The notes: generated by a model from the letters alone, not told the origin. 64,000 nucleotides of DNA from Zopfochytrium polystomum (GCA_025765615.1 JAIVFJ010000013.1:496001-560000), one strand, 5' to 3'. Shown: positions 47,599-57,502, counted from the stretch's first letter. Numbers and translations are program-made.

Positions 47599-48302
47599 AT
47601 GGTTTCCAAGTCGTTCTTTTCGCTCCTCGCCATCGCTGCCGCCCTCCTCGCGGTCTTTGTTGACCCCGCTCAAGCCTCATCAAGCTCGGAAGCTAAGTGG
47701 GACCCGAAGGGAAAGCCGCCTCCCCGTAAGCCCCTGTGCATTTTTCGTTATTCAGACCATCAGTTGTTCCTTACTGGTTCCTCCGCCCAGGCCCTGCTTC
47801 TCCTCCAAGACGCCCACCCCCACGTGAGCCAACCGCCTGAGGATGCTTTCTGGCATCTGATTAGCGATTTTCGTTTCCATTGCTTGGCCTCATTGCCCCT
47901 CGTTGCCCATCACAAAGTTTCTAATCAAGCATTTCTCAATATCCGATTTTTTTCCTCTTTAAAACTCCCGCACCGATCGCCAAACCTTGTCTGTCCCTCT
48001 CTCTCAACAACTCACAACAACAAAGGGTTCGGCCCTAACCACCGTAAGCGCGCTTTCACTTGCCTTGTTTGTTTTCATTGTAATGCTCATTTTGCTGATC
48101 GACGTTGCATTATTGCTTTTCGTTTTTGCTAGCTCGATACCCACTGCCGCCACCCCCTGGTAAGAAGTCTTTGGTTTCTTTTCACCCTCTTTTCCTTTCA
48201 TTTTTCCCCTACCCCATCCCTCTTTCGTTTCATGATTTAACAAACAATTTAATTTTAACGATTTCTGCGCCAGGCGGGCGAGGGCGTGGGCAAGGCCACT
48301 GA
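47599..48302 (+). CDS. Small secreted Pro/Gly-rich peptide encoded by micro-exons
   Basis: Proposed exons 47599..47725, 47791..47823, 48026..48043, 48133..48159, 48274..48302 (77 aa). Every internal junction is phase 1 and every donor is GTAAG or GTGAG with a clean AG acceptor. The N-terminus MVSKSFFSLLAIAAALLAVF then VDPAQA is a signal peptide. The mature part runs SSSSEAKWDPKGKPPPRPAS, then Pro-rich segments, and ends PPPPGGRGRGQGH. The 33-, 18- and 27-nt exons are multiples of three in equal phase, so each can be skipped or repeated without breaking the frame. A TATA box lies upstream. No family was recognised; a secreted structural or signalling peptide is inferred. The exon model rests on splice signals and needs transcripts. 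Confidence 0.6.
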
Positions 48303-49102
48303 TCCTGCTCGGAGCGAGCACAGCGACGAAGGGAAACGCTTGCGGGGAGGAGGGTGGCGACCGTGCAGCGATTTCCTTTTGTGTGTTTTATCCGTATCGT
48401 CTTGACCTTTATTTGTGCGGCGTTTTCTTTTTCTTTTTCTTTTTCTTCTCATTTTGGTTTTTCCAACGCAGTTTTTTCAACGGCGATCAACAACAATTTT
48501 GTGAAGCGTCAGCCACTTCAAGCGAGCTTTCTCCATGCCTTTCTTTCGCGCGCCTGTAAGCGAATGGTTGGATGGTCGTGTGGTCGGTACTGGGGCTGCG
48601 TCAGAAGGTGTGGGTCACGCGGCGGAGGGAGTCGAGGGACGCTTCTGCGCGTGGGCTGTGAGGGAGAGGGTGGCCGTAGTCATTGGCCGCTGTGTCCCTT
48701 CCAAAAGATGCCCGCCGCCGCGCTTCCGCCCAACAAATCCCCGCCCACCTCCTCCCCATCTTCCACAACCCCCTTTCCAAGACAAGTTCACCAAAAACCG
48801 AAAGTCGTGGAACCCGTCCAAGAAGAACGCCCGAACCCAGAAGCACGGTCGATGGTGGGTTGCGGGCATGATGCCAAGTTCCACAAGGAGGAGGGTAGCA
48901 GCTGAGCGCGCAAAAAGTATATGTTTATTATATATATATTTTCTTGATCGATGGAGGTACATGGCAGGGACTACCGATCTTAAGGTCCACCAGGGATTAA
49001 GATTTCACCAAGAGCCCGTGATGGGCCGAATTGCGAGTCTTGTTATGCCTCCTCTCTGACTTGCTTCTTTTTTTTTTTTTTTTTTTTTTTTTTTTAGCTC
49101 TC
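48303..49102. other. Intergenic, possible unresolved exons
   Basis: A plus frame near 48770-48865 contains KFTKNRKSWNPSKKNARTQK, a basic stretch that could be a small exon, but no gene model could be built. A T run at 49068..49095 directly precedes the next locus. Confidence 0.3.
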
Positions 49103-49520
49103 ATGCTGCTCTGCTTTCGAACAAAGCTGTCGCCGCCTCCCTCTGCAGACATCACCGCGAATTCCTCACTGATACCCTCTATACTCACTAGAAGGAGAAA
49201 GGACCAGCACTACAAAACACATATATTCACGCGAAGAATCCTAACCCTCTCAACCTTGACCTCGCTCGGAGTCGCCCTCCTCGCCATCGTTGGCGCCACC
49301 TCCGCCGCCCCGACCCCAGCCAGCTCCTCGTCTTGCACCATCTCCAAGGCCTCTGACGTCTCGGGCTGCTTTTCGTCCACCAACATTGTCATCCAGGCCC
49401 CTTCACGGTCCCCGCCAAAACCACGCTGGACCTCTCCGGCCTGAAGTCCGGCACGACCGTCACGGCCAAGGGCACCATCCCCTGGGCGAACCGTTGGGGG
49501 TCAACTCGGTTAACGTGCAG
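49103..49520 (+). pseudogene. GH28 polygalacturonase 5' fragment, frameshifted and truncated
   Basis: From ATG 49103 the frame gives a leader, a signal-peptide-like helix (TLTSLGVALLAIVGATSA) and then CTISKASDVSGCFSSTNIVI. This is the start of a GH28 right-handed beta-helix. After a +1 shift near 49398 the match continues: FTVPAKTTLDLSGLKSGTTV, TAKGTIPWAN. It then stops resembling the family, before the catalytic NTD, DD and HG motifs. So the catalytic part is absent. It could be a pseudogene, or an assembly error plus an intron may hide the rest; downstream bases show no further GH28 motif. Confidence 0.65.
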
Positions 49521-50202
49521 CAGCGTGCGGCGCGGAAGCAGCATAACGCAGACAGGAAGATTGCCGCGAGGTTAGTTGAGGAGTCTCTGCAGCGCGGTGA
49601 GGGGTGAGTAGGTCGAAATAGAAGTGGGAAGACGTCGCCTCTCTTGCCATGCTCCCCGAGCGCGCTTTGAAAAGACCAGGAGTGCGGGGTGGAATAAGTC
49701 CAGGAAAATCCTTTAGTGAATGATGGAGATGGTGCAAGACAACACTTGCAATCGTATAGGCAACGGCGCTTGGGCAAGCGGGTGGTCGCCTTGTGGCAAT
49801 CAGTTGGCGGAGATTGTGGCGAGGTGTCATCTTCAACAGACAAGGGCGCTCGCGCTTACCCGACACATCTGCAGAAAAGAAAAAAAAAATAAGAAAACTG
49901 CCACAGTCAGGTCTCTTCACCAAGACCTCCGCAAATGAGACTTTCCACTCAGAGAGCTTTTCTTTCTGCCGTACCAAGTGATTACTCCATGTACATTTTC
50001 AACGATTACTTTCCTTTTCCAGTCGCGAAATCGTCACATCTGATGCTGGGAAAAGCAGTTTTTGCTTCTTCGCTCCGATCGGGTGTGTCTAACTCACGTC
50101 CCACAATCGCGTCCAGCCAAAAGACACAACGGCAACGGCAACAGAGCACGAAGACAGACACAAGACAGGATTTAGGTGAGATGAAGATCCGCTTCCTCAA
50201 CC
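49521..50202. other. Intergenic
   Basis: No recognisable gene. Only short frames. Confidence 0.35.
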
Positions 50203-50210
50203 TATATAAG
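50203..50210 (+). promoter_or_regulatory. TATA box of the Lys/Ala-rich secreted protein gene
   Basis: TATATAAG about 60 bp upstream of ATG 50264. Confidence 0.6.
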
Positions 50211-50263
50211 GACGCACTGACATTTGAAAACTGGAACAAAAGATACAACAGCTAAAACCAACG

Positions 50264-51586
50264 ATGAAGTCGCGCGCCAACCCAGACTCTCTCCCACACC
50301 GCCACTTGGCAGGAACCGGTCTCGCGCTGCAAGCCCTTGTCGTCGCCCTGGTCCTGCTCCTTGGCTTCTGGAGCAGCGAGACCTCGACGGTATCTGCTTC
50401 AAACCTCTCTAAGCGCTCAGATCTGCACGGTCGCACGGCCGCGTACCATCGAAGAGATCTTGACGCGAATATCGCCGCGGGAACGCTGGATGCGGCGCCG
50501 GCGATCTACCGTCGACAGAAGAAGAGTGAGTTCGGCGTAACGGTTCATCGATCCCGCCCTCCGGCTGCTCCGTCCCTCTTATCGCGTAATGCCGCCGTTC
50601 ACTTCCCCCTTACACCAAACCTTCTAGCCCCCTCCCCCAAAGCCGCCGCGGCCAAGTCTGCCGGCCTCGCCAAGTCTGCCGCCGCCTCCGCCGACCCAGC
50701 GGCCAAGCAAAAGATCCAAGAAGAGCGCGCTGCCCGTCGTAAGCAGGCTTCCGAGACCAAGAAGGCGGGAGCCGGGGCCAAAGCGGATCGTACGGCGGCG
50801 CACAAGCAGCGCGTGGATGCAAAGGTCGCCCACAAGAAGGCGGCGGCGGCGCTCAAGACGGAGATGGACGCGGACCCGAGCGTCAAGGACAAGTGGAAGA
50901 ACTTCAAGGACCATGTCGTGCCGGTAAGGGAGGAGGGGAGACGGGGGGCGTGGGCCAAAGTGTGTCTTTGGTTGGTGCGGGACTTTTTCAAACTCCGCCT
51001 GCTAACCCAGAACAACTCCCCACCACACGCCACCCCCACACGCGCCAACCAAAAAACAAACCCCCCAGTTCGACCCATCCAACCCCACCTACGGCGGTCA
51101 CCACTACACCCCGAGCGCCATAAAGGCCGTCGACAGCGGTCCGTACTCGATCCAGTCCGCCAGCGAAAAGTCGGCCGTCGCCCAGATCGAGTTCCAGGGC
51201 CCGCACAAGAACCCGAAGCAGGCCGCAAAGGGCAAAAAGCAAAACTTCAAGAAATCTGTGTTCCTGTCGCCGGGCGATCACAGCGCGGCGCACCCGGACC
51301 TGCCCAACTTGAACCAGGAGGAGGGGTGGTCGAAGAAGCAGGTCAAGAGTGCTGCTTTGCAGGTAGGCGAATTGGAAGAGGCATCATCTTTGTGCGCTGC
51401 ATTGAGGAGACTTACATTGGGAAGAGGTTTGCTTCTAACCACCACGTCAAGGCGTTTGTCCAGGGGCGAGCAAGCGGTACGAGTGACGCCACCGTTGAAG
51501 TGAGCGGCAAAGGGTCTGTGCCAATGAAAGTTTTTGCCAGCGGCGGCGGACCGGGTACAACGTATCCGGACACCTCCAAACTTTGA
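50264..51586 (+). CDS. Secreted Lys/Ala-rich protein of unknown function
   Basis: Exons 50264..50525, 50628..50923, 51069..51362, 51407..51586 (343 aa), with consistent phases. The signal peptide is about residues 20-45 (ALQALVVALVLLLGFWSSET). A KR pair shortly after (NLSKRSDLHGRTA) could be a Kex2-type site. The middle is Ala/Lys-rich and helical (AAAKSAGLAKSAAASADPAA; HKQRVDAKVAHKKAAAALKT). The C-terminal half is globular in composition (FDPSNPTYGGHHYTPSAIKA; VFLSPGDHSAAHPDLPNLNQ; ETYIGKRFASNHHVKAFVQG) and ends GGGPGTTYPDTSKL. No family was recognised. A TATA box and a signal peptide are shared features with the gene at 47599. The last intron is only 44 bp. Confidence 0.65.
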   Translation: MKSRANPDSLPHRHLAGTGLALQALVVALVLLLGFWSSETSTVSASNLSKRSDLHGRTAAYHRRDLDANIAAGTLDAAPAIYRRQKKSEFGVTVHRSRPPAAPSLLSRNAAVHFPLTPNLLAPSPKAAAAKSAGLAKSAAASADPAAKQKIQEERAARRKQASETKKAGAGAKADRTAAHKQRVDAKVAHKKAAAALKTEMDADPSVKDKWKNFKDHVVPVREEGRRGAWAKVCLWLVRDFFKLRLLTQNNSPPHATPTRANQKTNPPVRPIQPHLRRSPLHPERHKGRRQRSVLDPVRQRKVGRRPDRVPGPAQEPEAGRKGQKAKLQEICVPVAGRSQRGAPGPAQLEPGGGVVEEAGQECCFAGRRIGRGIIFVRCIEETYIGKRFASNHHVKAFVQGRASGTSDATVEVSGKGSVPMKVFASGGGPGTTYPDTSKL

Positions 51587-52285
51587 TGAGCAGCGGACGC
51601 ATCATTCTTCATCACGACTATTTGTTTTTAATTCTGATTCGAAAAAATATTTATCGTGAATACTTTGCGGCAATCCAATAAGCTGCTCCCCTTGAACTTT
51701 GACCGAATCAGCATGGAGACTGTGTAGGTCGGAAAGCTCAAGGATTTGCGAGCAGTGGAACGAGAGCAGCCGGCGGGTCCCTCACCCAAGAGAAAAGTGC
51801 TGCCGGTGCGGAAAGAGAAAAGTGCTGCCAGTGCGGTCAGTGCTTCATAATGGAAGCGATCACTTCGGGAAGCACATCATCGCTGTGCAACGCGACAAAT
51901 ACCAAGTCCATCCGACGGACGGCGCCGCCGATCCGCGGCAGCTGCCGATACAAAATGAGCTGCAGCAGAGAGTCGTTCAGAACGCTCGGGTGATGTCCAA
52001 TGGGGGTCGCCGTCGACCGTCAGTTTTTGCGAACCAGGGTAGTCGACGTCGGGAGTCAGAGGTGCGCCGGGATCGCTGAGAGTGAACGAAACGACGTTTT
52101 CCCGCCGACAACGGAGGAATACTGGCAGGGAGGGCGTACGCAAAGATGGAGCGCGGCAGCTCCTAAACGGCGATGGACCATTGCGAGACACTGACGGCGC
52201 GAACATCTCCGAGTTCTCGTGTTCAATCAATCGAAACCTTGCTGTCCGGACGGCGCCGAATTGGACGCGGTCGGAGCAGTCATCC
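51587..52285. other. Flank of the transposase remnant
   Basis: Minus-strand frames here contain SVLNDSLLQLILYRQLPRIG and MDLVFVALHSDDVLPEVIAS, ending in a stop at about 51848. This looks coding but belongs to no recognised family and has no clear start. Confidence 0.35.
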
Positions 52286-53083
52286 TCACGGACGGACGAC
52301 TTGCACCGAGGTCGTCGAGGTGCAAGGCGAATGGACATTGAGCGTCCAGGACGAACCGGAATTCGCCACAGCCACGACGTGGACGCAGAAATGCCTCCCC
52401 GCTTGATTCCTTCGCCTCAGCCCGCCACTTTTGGCCAACAGGGTTAGTCTTTTGATGACGTCGCAAACACGGGCAGTATAGTCCACAATGGAGCCTGTGG
52501 ATGCAAACATTATCCATCCAAGCTGTCCAAATGATGAGCTGCTGCCATTGTGCCCAAGGCTGTTCAAAACTATAAGAATTTGCAGTCCTGCAGGTGCGCT
52601 GAGGTCGACATCGACGTGAATAAAGCAGTCCATGAGCTGAAGGAGATGCTGGAAGGTCGGCTTTGCCATGCGAAACTCCTCTCGAAACAAGCAATCGTCC
52701 TGAATCTCCAGCAGACTTGGAAGTACGGTGGAGTCTGACAGACTGTATGCCCTCTCTCTTTCAAGAATCGGGCCGAATCGAAATCGGCGAATCCGCGCCC
52801 TCGGATCGGGATCGAGCGTCGCGGCCACCACCGTTTGGCCACGTCCACTGCCACGACGGCCACGAGCCAAAAAAGGAAGGGCGGCGGACGACATGAGTGG
52901 TGACTTAAGTCGAACGAAAGAGAAGAAGAGAATCAAGGCTCTCACCATTGTGATAAGCAGGGACCCAAGAGTCGGATTCGTAGCAGTATCGAGTAGTTTT
53001 TTGAGCCAGTCACACCGTACGTACGTCGGATGCGGCACAGACCACACACCAACATCAAAAACGACCGACCTACTAAACCACAC
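52286..53083 (-). pseudogene. PIF/Harbinger-like transposase N-terminal region, degenerate
   Basis: The minus-strand frame contains LFREEFRMAKPTFQHLLQLM, DLSAPAGLQILIVLNSLGHN and DYTARVCDVIKRLTLL. Together these follow the Harbinger (DDE_Tnp_4) N-terminal order: F-R-M/S-x-x-x-F-x-x-L-L, a helix with the L-x-x-L-x-x-LG pattern, then the 'V-x-x-x-V' helix before the catalytic domain. The DDE residues cannot be found in one frame. A second frame over 52240-52420 (KWRAEAKESSGEAFLRPRRG) may hold the decayed continuation. No terminal inverted repeats were identified by eye. Confidence 0.45.
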
Positions 53084-53568
53084 TCCTTCTCTCGGCGCTT
53101 TGGCTCCTTCACCAACGCGGCAAGATACTACTGGACTTTTGGCGCTCCGCCTCGTGGCCAGATAAAGTCCAATCTTTCAGCCTTTGGTTCTGAGCTCGTT
53201 CAGCCGCAGCTCATCCTCCAACTCTTCATCAGCGACTTTGACAAGTTCGGCAATGATGCGCCGGCGCGCCTGATCTGGTCTCGCCTGCGTGCAGAGAGAG
53301 ACGCTTGTGGTGCGTACAGGGGGGAGTTGTGCGAGCGACAGCATTTACTGTTGGGAACGCGGTGGAGATTTTTTCCTTTTCCTTTTCCTTCGTGTGCCCG
53401 CCTGGCTAATGAACGGGGAGGGGCGCAAGTAGTCCGTGGTGTGGGTGGGTGGTGGGTTGGCCGACGCTGCCTTCGCTCGTTGCCCCACGCTGTGTGTGTT
53501 TGCCTGGGCTTTCGCTTGTTGTTGTTGTTGTTGTTGTTGTCTGCCTCGAATGGGCTTGATTGGTTGAC

Positions 53569-53614
<46 letters not shown>

Positions 53615-53884
53615 TGTGTGTGTGTGTATGTGTGTGTGTGTGTGTGCGTGTGTGAGTGTGTGTGTGTGAGTGAGAGAGACAGAGACAGAGCGCGATGTGA
53701 CGGAACAAGAGCGAAAGGCACAGAGACAGACTGACAGGCAGACAAAAAACACACACCACACATCCGTTTCTCTCGTTCGTCGTCCTCGTCGTCGCGAGGC
53801 GTCCTCCTTCGCACACACAACACAACACAACACAACACAACACAACACAACACAACACCCAAGCCATCATCATCATCATCATCA
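53084..53884. repeat. Microsatellite cluster upstream of YSC84
   Basis: In about 370 bp there are five simple arrays: (TTG)n near 53517-53540, (GA)n at 53572-53611, interrupted (GT)n at 53612-53668, (CACAA)n at 53812-53857 and (ATC)n at 53864-53884, the last running into the start codon. Everything lies in the 5' flank or 5' UTR of the gene at 53885. Confidence 0.85.
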
Positions 53885-55446
53885 ATGAACTCGCCGATCC
53901 CATCCGACGTGACCAGCGAGTGCCGCAAGGCCGCAAAGATCATCGAGCAGTTCGTCAAGCCGGACAAGAAGGTGCTGCGGCTCTGGTCCTGTTGGGAGAG
54001 GGGAGAGAGAGCTGCAAACGAGCGAGAGCGAGAGAGAGAGAGAGAGTGGCGGTGCCATGAGCGAGTGCTCCTGGTTGACACCCCCGATTCGATTGCCCTC
54101 GTACCCCCCCATCCACCCTTCATCGCCCGTCCCTCGTCTCACTCTTCAACCCTCTTCACTTACAGGGCATCGACCAAATCATCCCTCCTCACATCATTGG
54201 TGAGTCCGTCACACAGTTCACTTCGTTTAGCCACCGAGCTCCTAATCCGCCGTCGCCCTTGCGCTTCCCCCCGCCCCGCAAACAGCACAAGCAAAAGGCA
54301 TCGCCATCCTCAGCGTCCTCAAGGCCGGCTTCCTCTTCTCGGGTCGCGGCGGATCTGGCCTGGTCGTCGCTCGGTGAGTAGTGAACGAGCCCTGTTTCTT
54401 GCCATGCTCGCGCCCGGTGGCTTGGCTGATTTCTCGAATGTTCCATGTCCCCACGACTTATCCATTGATTCCAATTCAGCCTTGACGATGGATGTGAGTA
54501 TTTCCCGGTCATCCGCCCTTTCTACTCCCGCATGCATCGTAGATACGCCACTAACCCAAAACCCCCCTCCCCCCCACATACACAACAGCCTGGTCCGCCC
54601 CCTCCGCAATCGGCACCGCCGGCTTCGGCGCCGGCGGTCAAATTGGCGTCGAGCTCACCGACTTTGTCATCATCCTCAACACAAAGGAAGCCGTCAAAGC
54701 TTTCTCGCACGGCGGCAACGTGACCCTCGGCGGCAACCTCTCCGTCGCCGCCGGTCCCATCGGCCGCAACGCCGAGGCCGCAGGCACCATCGGGAACCTG
54801 GCCGCCATCTTTTCGTACAGCAAGACGAGAGGTTTGTTTGTCGGCGTGTCGATCGAAGGGTCGGTGATTGTCGAGAGGAAGGAGACGAACGCGGCGTTTT
54901 ATAGGAGGAAGGTGTCGGCCAAGGAGATTTTGTCGGGGAGCGTGCCGCCACCGCCCGCCGCCGAGGAGCTGTATCGGTAAATGGGTTTTTTGCTTGCGTG
55001 CTTGTTTTTGGCGCGAATCGTTCGACTTAAACTTTCCACCAATTCAAAATAGCGCCCTCAACCGCCGCACAAACTACGAAACCGGCGACGGCTACGACGG
55101 CGACGACGGCGTCTACCGCTCGCCGACAACCTCGTCCTCTTCCTACCGCCAATGGCCCGACAACAACTCCAACTCCCACAACGGCAGCACCTTTGACCGC
55201 AAACCCACAACCTCCTCGTACGCCCCCTCCCGCCCCGCCCCGCCACCACCCACCCGCAGCCCGGCGGCCTCTTCGCAAGACCGAGTTGTCGCGCTGTACG
55301 ACTTCAACGGCGAGCGCGACGGGGACCTGAGCTTTTCGCGCGGCGACGTGATCACGGTCGTCAAGCGGAACGCGAACGAGTGGTGGGTGGGCAGGTTGAA
55401 CGGGAGGGAGGGGGTGTTTCCCGCGAATTACGTCGAGGCGCAGTGA
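53885..55446 (+). CDS. Ysc84/Lsb3 (SH3YL1) family actin-patch protein: SYLF + SH3
   Basis: Exons 53885..53971, 54166..54199, 54286..54373, 54480..54493, 54589..54976, 55053..55446 (334 aa). The SYLF domain runs from MNSPIPSDVTSECRKAAKII through IIPPHIIAQAKGIAILSVLK, AGFLFSGRGGSGLVVARLDD, GTAGFGAGGQIGVELTDFVI, GNLSVAAGPIGRNAEAAGTI and TRGLFVGVSIEGSVIVERKE. A Ser/Pro-rich linker follows, then a C-terminal SH3 (VVALYDFNGERDGDLSFSRG; NEWWVGRLNGREGVFPANYV). The family binds phosphoinositides and actin and works in endocytosis. The fourth exon is only 14 nt, placed inside RLDDGSW. The first donor is GTGCTG. Six microsatellites or repeats flank the start. All phases agree, which supports the micro-exon. 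Confidence 0.9.
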
Positions 55447-55818
55447 AAGTTGCCCTCCTTTTTTTTTTCTTCCTCTTTCTTTTGGTTTGTTTCTTTGGGG
55501 TTTCTTCGGTATCTCTTGTCTGTGTCTGTACCCTCACGTGGCGTGGGGGCAAGAGCGCGAGGAAAAGCAGTTGGAGGGGGGTTAGGGTGGGTGGGGGTGG
55601 GTGGGTCTGGTCCCGTTCATCTGTTTCGGACGTCATATTATCCAGTGTTTTGTTGTTGTTGCTCAGTCGTCGCCTTCGGTTACCTTGCGTCTTGCCTTCA
55701 TTCTCTTCTTCAAATCCAGAAATCACAGAACACGGAAAGATTCGGAAACACGAAAGAGAGAAGGTAGCCCCTCAGGAAAGGCACAATAAGGTTGTGAGCA
55801 ACAACCAGAAGAGCGCTG
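55447..55818. other. 3' flank of YSC84
   Basis: T-rich then G-rich sequence, no coding signal. Confidence 0.4.
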
Positions 55819-55890
55819 CTCCCAGACGGGGAATCGAACCCCGATCGCCGCCGTGAAAGGGCGGAATCTTAACCGTTAGACGATCTGGGA
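55819..55890 (-). tRNA. tRNA-Glu (TTC)
   Basis: Minus strand: perfect acceptor TCCCAGA/TCTGGGA, D-arm TCGTCTAACGGTTAAGA, anticodon stem CCGCC/GGCGG with loop CTTTCAC (anticodon TTC), T-arm CGGGGTTCGATTCCCCG. No intron. Confidence 0.95.
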
Positions 55891-56173
55891 CCGTTTATAC
55901 TTCAATTCCTGTAAAATCACAATCGGTCAATGAAACATTTGAACTCACACATTGTTCTCACCCCGTTCCCGCCTTTTTTTTTATATTTTTGCGGGCGCGT
56001 GGGTATCCTCTCAGCTTTCGTTGCTTTTGCTGTTCGCGCAGCGCGCGCCGTGTCGGGGTCCAAAGTGGTTTGAAGTTGGGGAAACTTAAGCACTGAAAAA
56101 CTCTTTGGCCCACCCGTTGTTTCCAGGAGGATCTTTTGCGCATATTTCGGTGCAAACGAACTATCACTGCATC

Positions 56174-56264
56174 GCCTGTGTAGCTCAGTGGTAGAGCTTT
56201 ACACTTGTACTCCTGCAACGGATTTGCAATGTAAGGGTCCAGTGTTCAATCCACTGCTCAGGCA
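56174..56264 (+). tRNA. tRNA-Thr (TGT) with anticodon-loop intron
   Basis: Acceptor GCCTGTG/CTCAGGC (one T-T mismatch), D-arm TAGCTCAGTGGTAGAGC, anticodon stem TTACA/TGTAA, loop CTTGTA then about 18 extra bases then A (anticodon TGT), T-arm AGTGTTCAATCCACT. The intron is in the canonical place. Confidence 0.85.
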
Positions 56265-56577
56265 CTATAGTTTTTTGGTACCAACTGTAACTCAACGACA
56301 CACCTTTTCCAAAGGCACAGCCTGTGAGTTTCTCGTTCTTCAAGTGCGAGGTCCGCATCTTCTAATCCACCACATCGGACGATGTCCATTGCGTTCTCCT
56401 TTCCTAATTCCTTTCGAATATTCGTGCCATGAGCAGGCAATTTGGGCACCAAAAAAGAAATTTTTTTCGAAAAGACTGAGGCCCTGTTCGGCGAATAAAT
56501 TCGGGTAAATTTCCAAAATGAGTGGGTAAATTTCGATTAAATTAAGGTCGTCGTTCGTTTTGCAAAACGTTGCAAAT
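56265..56577. other. Spacer between tRNA-Thr and solo LTR
   Basis: Nothing recognisable. Confidence 0.35.
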
Positions 56578-56885
56578 TGTTATGAATCACCCTCTGGAAA
56601 CCTCTGGAACCTTCTAGAACTTTCCTTCATGGAACCTTGTGGAACCTTCTGGAACCTTCTTTGCTTTCCTGACTTTTCTTGTTGTCATTGGTATGATTGG
56701 TATCATTGTATTACTAATTGCTCTTTCTTGAACTTTCTTTGAGTCTTGACAAGGAAGACTCTCAAAAGGTATAAAAGGGGGATGGGGGACCTGTCCCATC
56801 CCTCACGTGAACTATTGTTTCCCATACAATCATCACTCCTCTCAGTTCTTTGTCTGCCTTGTCCTGTCCTGCCCTGTTCCTGACA
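56578..56885 (+). mobile_element. Solo LTR, family 1 (308 bp), with 5-bp target duplication CAAAT
   Basis: Begins TGTTATGAATCACC and ends GTTCCTGACA. CAAAT stands before it (56573-56577) and after it (56886-56890). Same length and high identity as 27866..28173. A TATA box (TATAAAAG, 56770-56777) lies about 110 bp before the end, as in a promoter-bearing LTR. Confidence 0.92.
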
Positions 56886-57057
56886 CAAATGATATCCACC
56901 TCATTTCAGCCAAAACGAGAGCCCGCCATTATCCAAAATTTTGGTGGTTGGCTTCCATCAAATTTCAAGATGGATCGCAAGAAGTTACAAGACGAAACGG
57001 TGGCTGTAGCCATCAAGAAAGAACGAAGAAAAACGATGACCTGGACACCCGAGTGAG

Positions 57058-57346
57058 CTGGCTTGCGCTGTTCACAAATACTCTGAGTATTAAGTGGAGC
57101 AGAAACCTGGTGCTAACAGTTTTCCTCCTCCTCTGCTCAAGCAGATAATATAGGAGAGGTTTTTACCCTGTGCCAGTCACACTTGCCTAGCAACTATTAC
57201 AGCATGCATATCATGATTATGTATCAATAATTCATAACAGAGTTTTTTTCTCTTTCTCTCCAAGTTGGGGAGAAGGACCACCCACAAACACACATCTCCA
57301 CTTCATTCACTCCTTCCACTCACTCACTCAGAGTAGACTGTTTACA
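57058..57346 (+). mobile_element. LTR-like repeat, family 2, 5'-truncated copy C
   Basis: Matches 32430..32719 and 36932..37221 from GCTGGCTTGCGCTG to the ACTGTTTACA end, with the same CTCAAGCAGATAATATAGGA and CACATCTCCACTTCATTCAC blocks. The first third of the repeat is missing. It lies 84 bp upstream of tRNA-Ala copy 2. Confidence 0.75.
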
Positions 57347-57430
57347 CCTGCCAAGCAAGACTGGAGGGAATGTCACAGGCTTGACAGCAAGTTTTGTTAT
57401 TAGTACCAGGGGATCCCTACACTGCTATTG

Positions 57431-57502
57431 GGGGGTATATATCAGTGGTAGATAGCTCGCTTCGCATGCGAGATGCCCAGGGTTCGATCCCCTGTGCCTC
57501 CA
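57431..57502 (+). tRNA. tRNA-Ala (CGC), copy 2
   Basis: Base-for-base identical over 72 positions to the minus-strand copy at 36021..36092, including the TATC/GATA D-stem and the CGC anticodon. Flanks differ. T-arm CAGGG-TTCGATC-CCCTG is intact, so transcription by Pol III is possible. Confidence 0.8.

Noticed and set aside
53200..54123. 307-codon minus-strand frame
   Set aside because: Runs through the microsatellites and is antisense to the first exons of YSC84.
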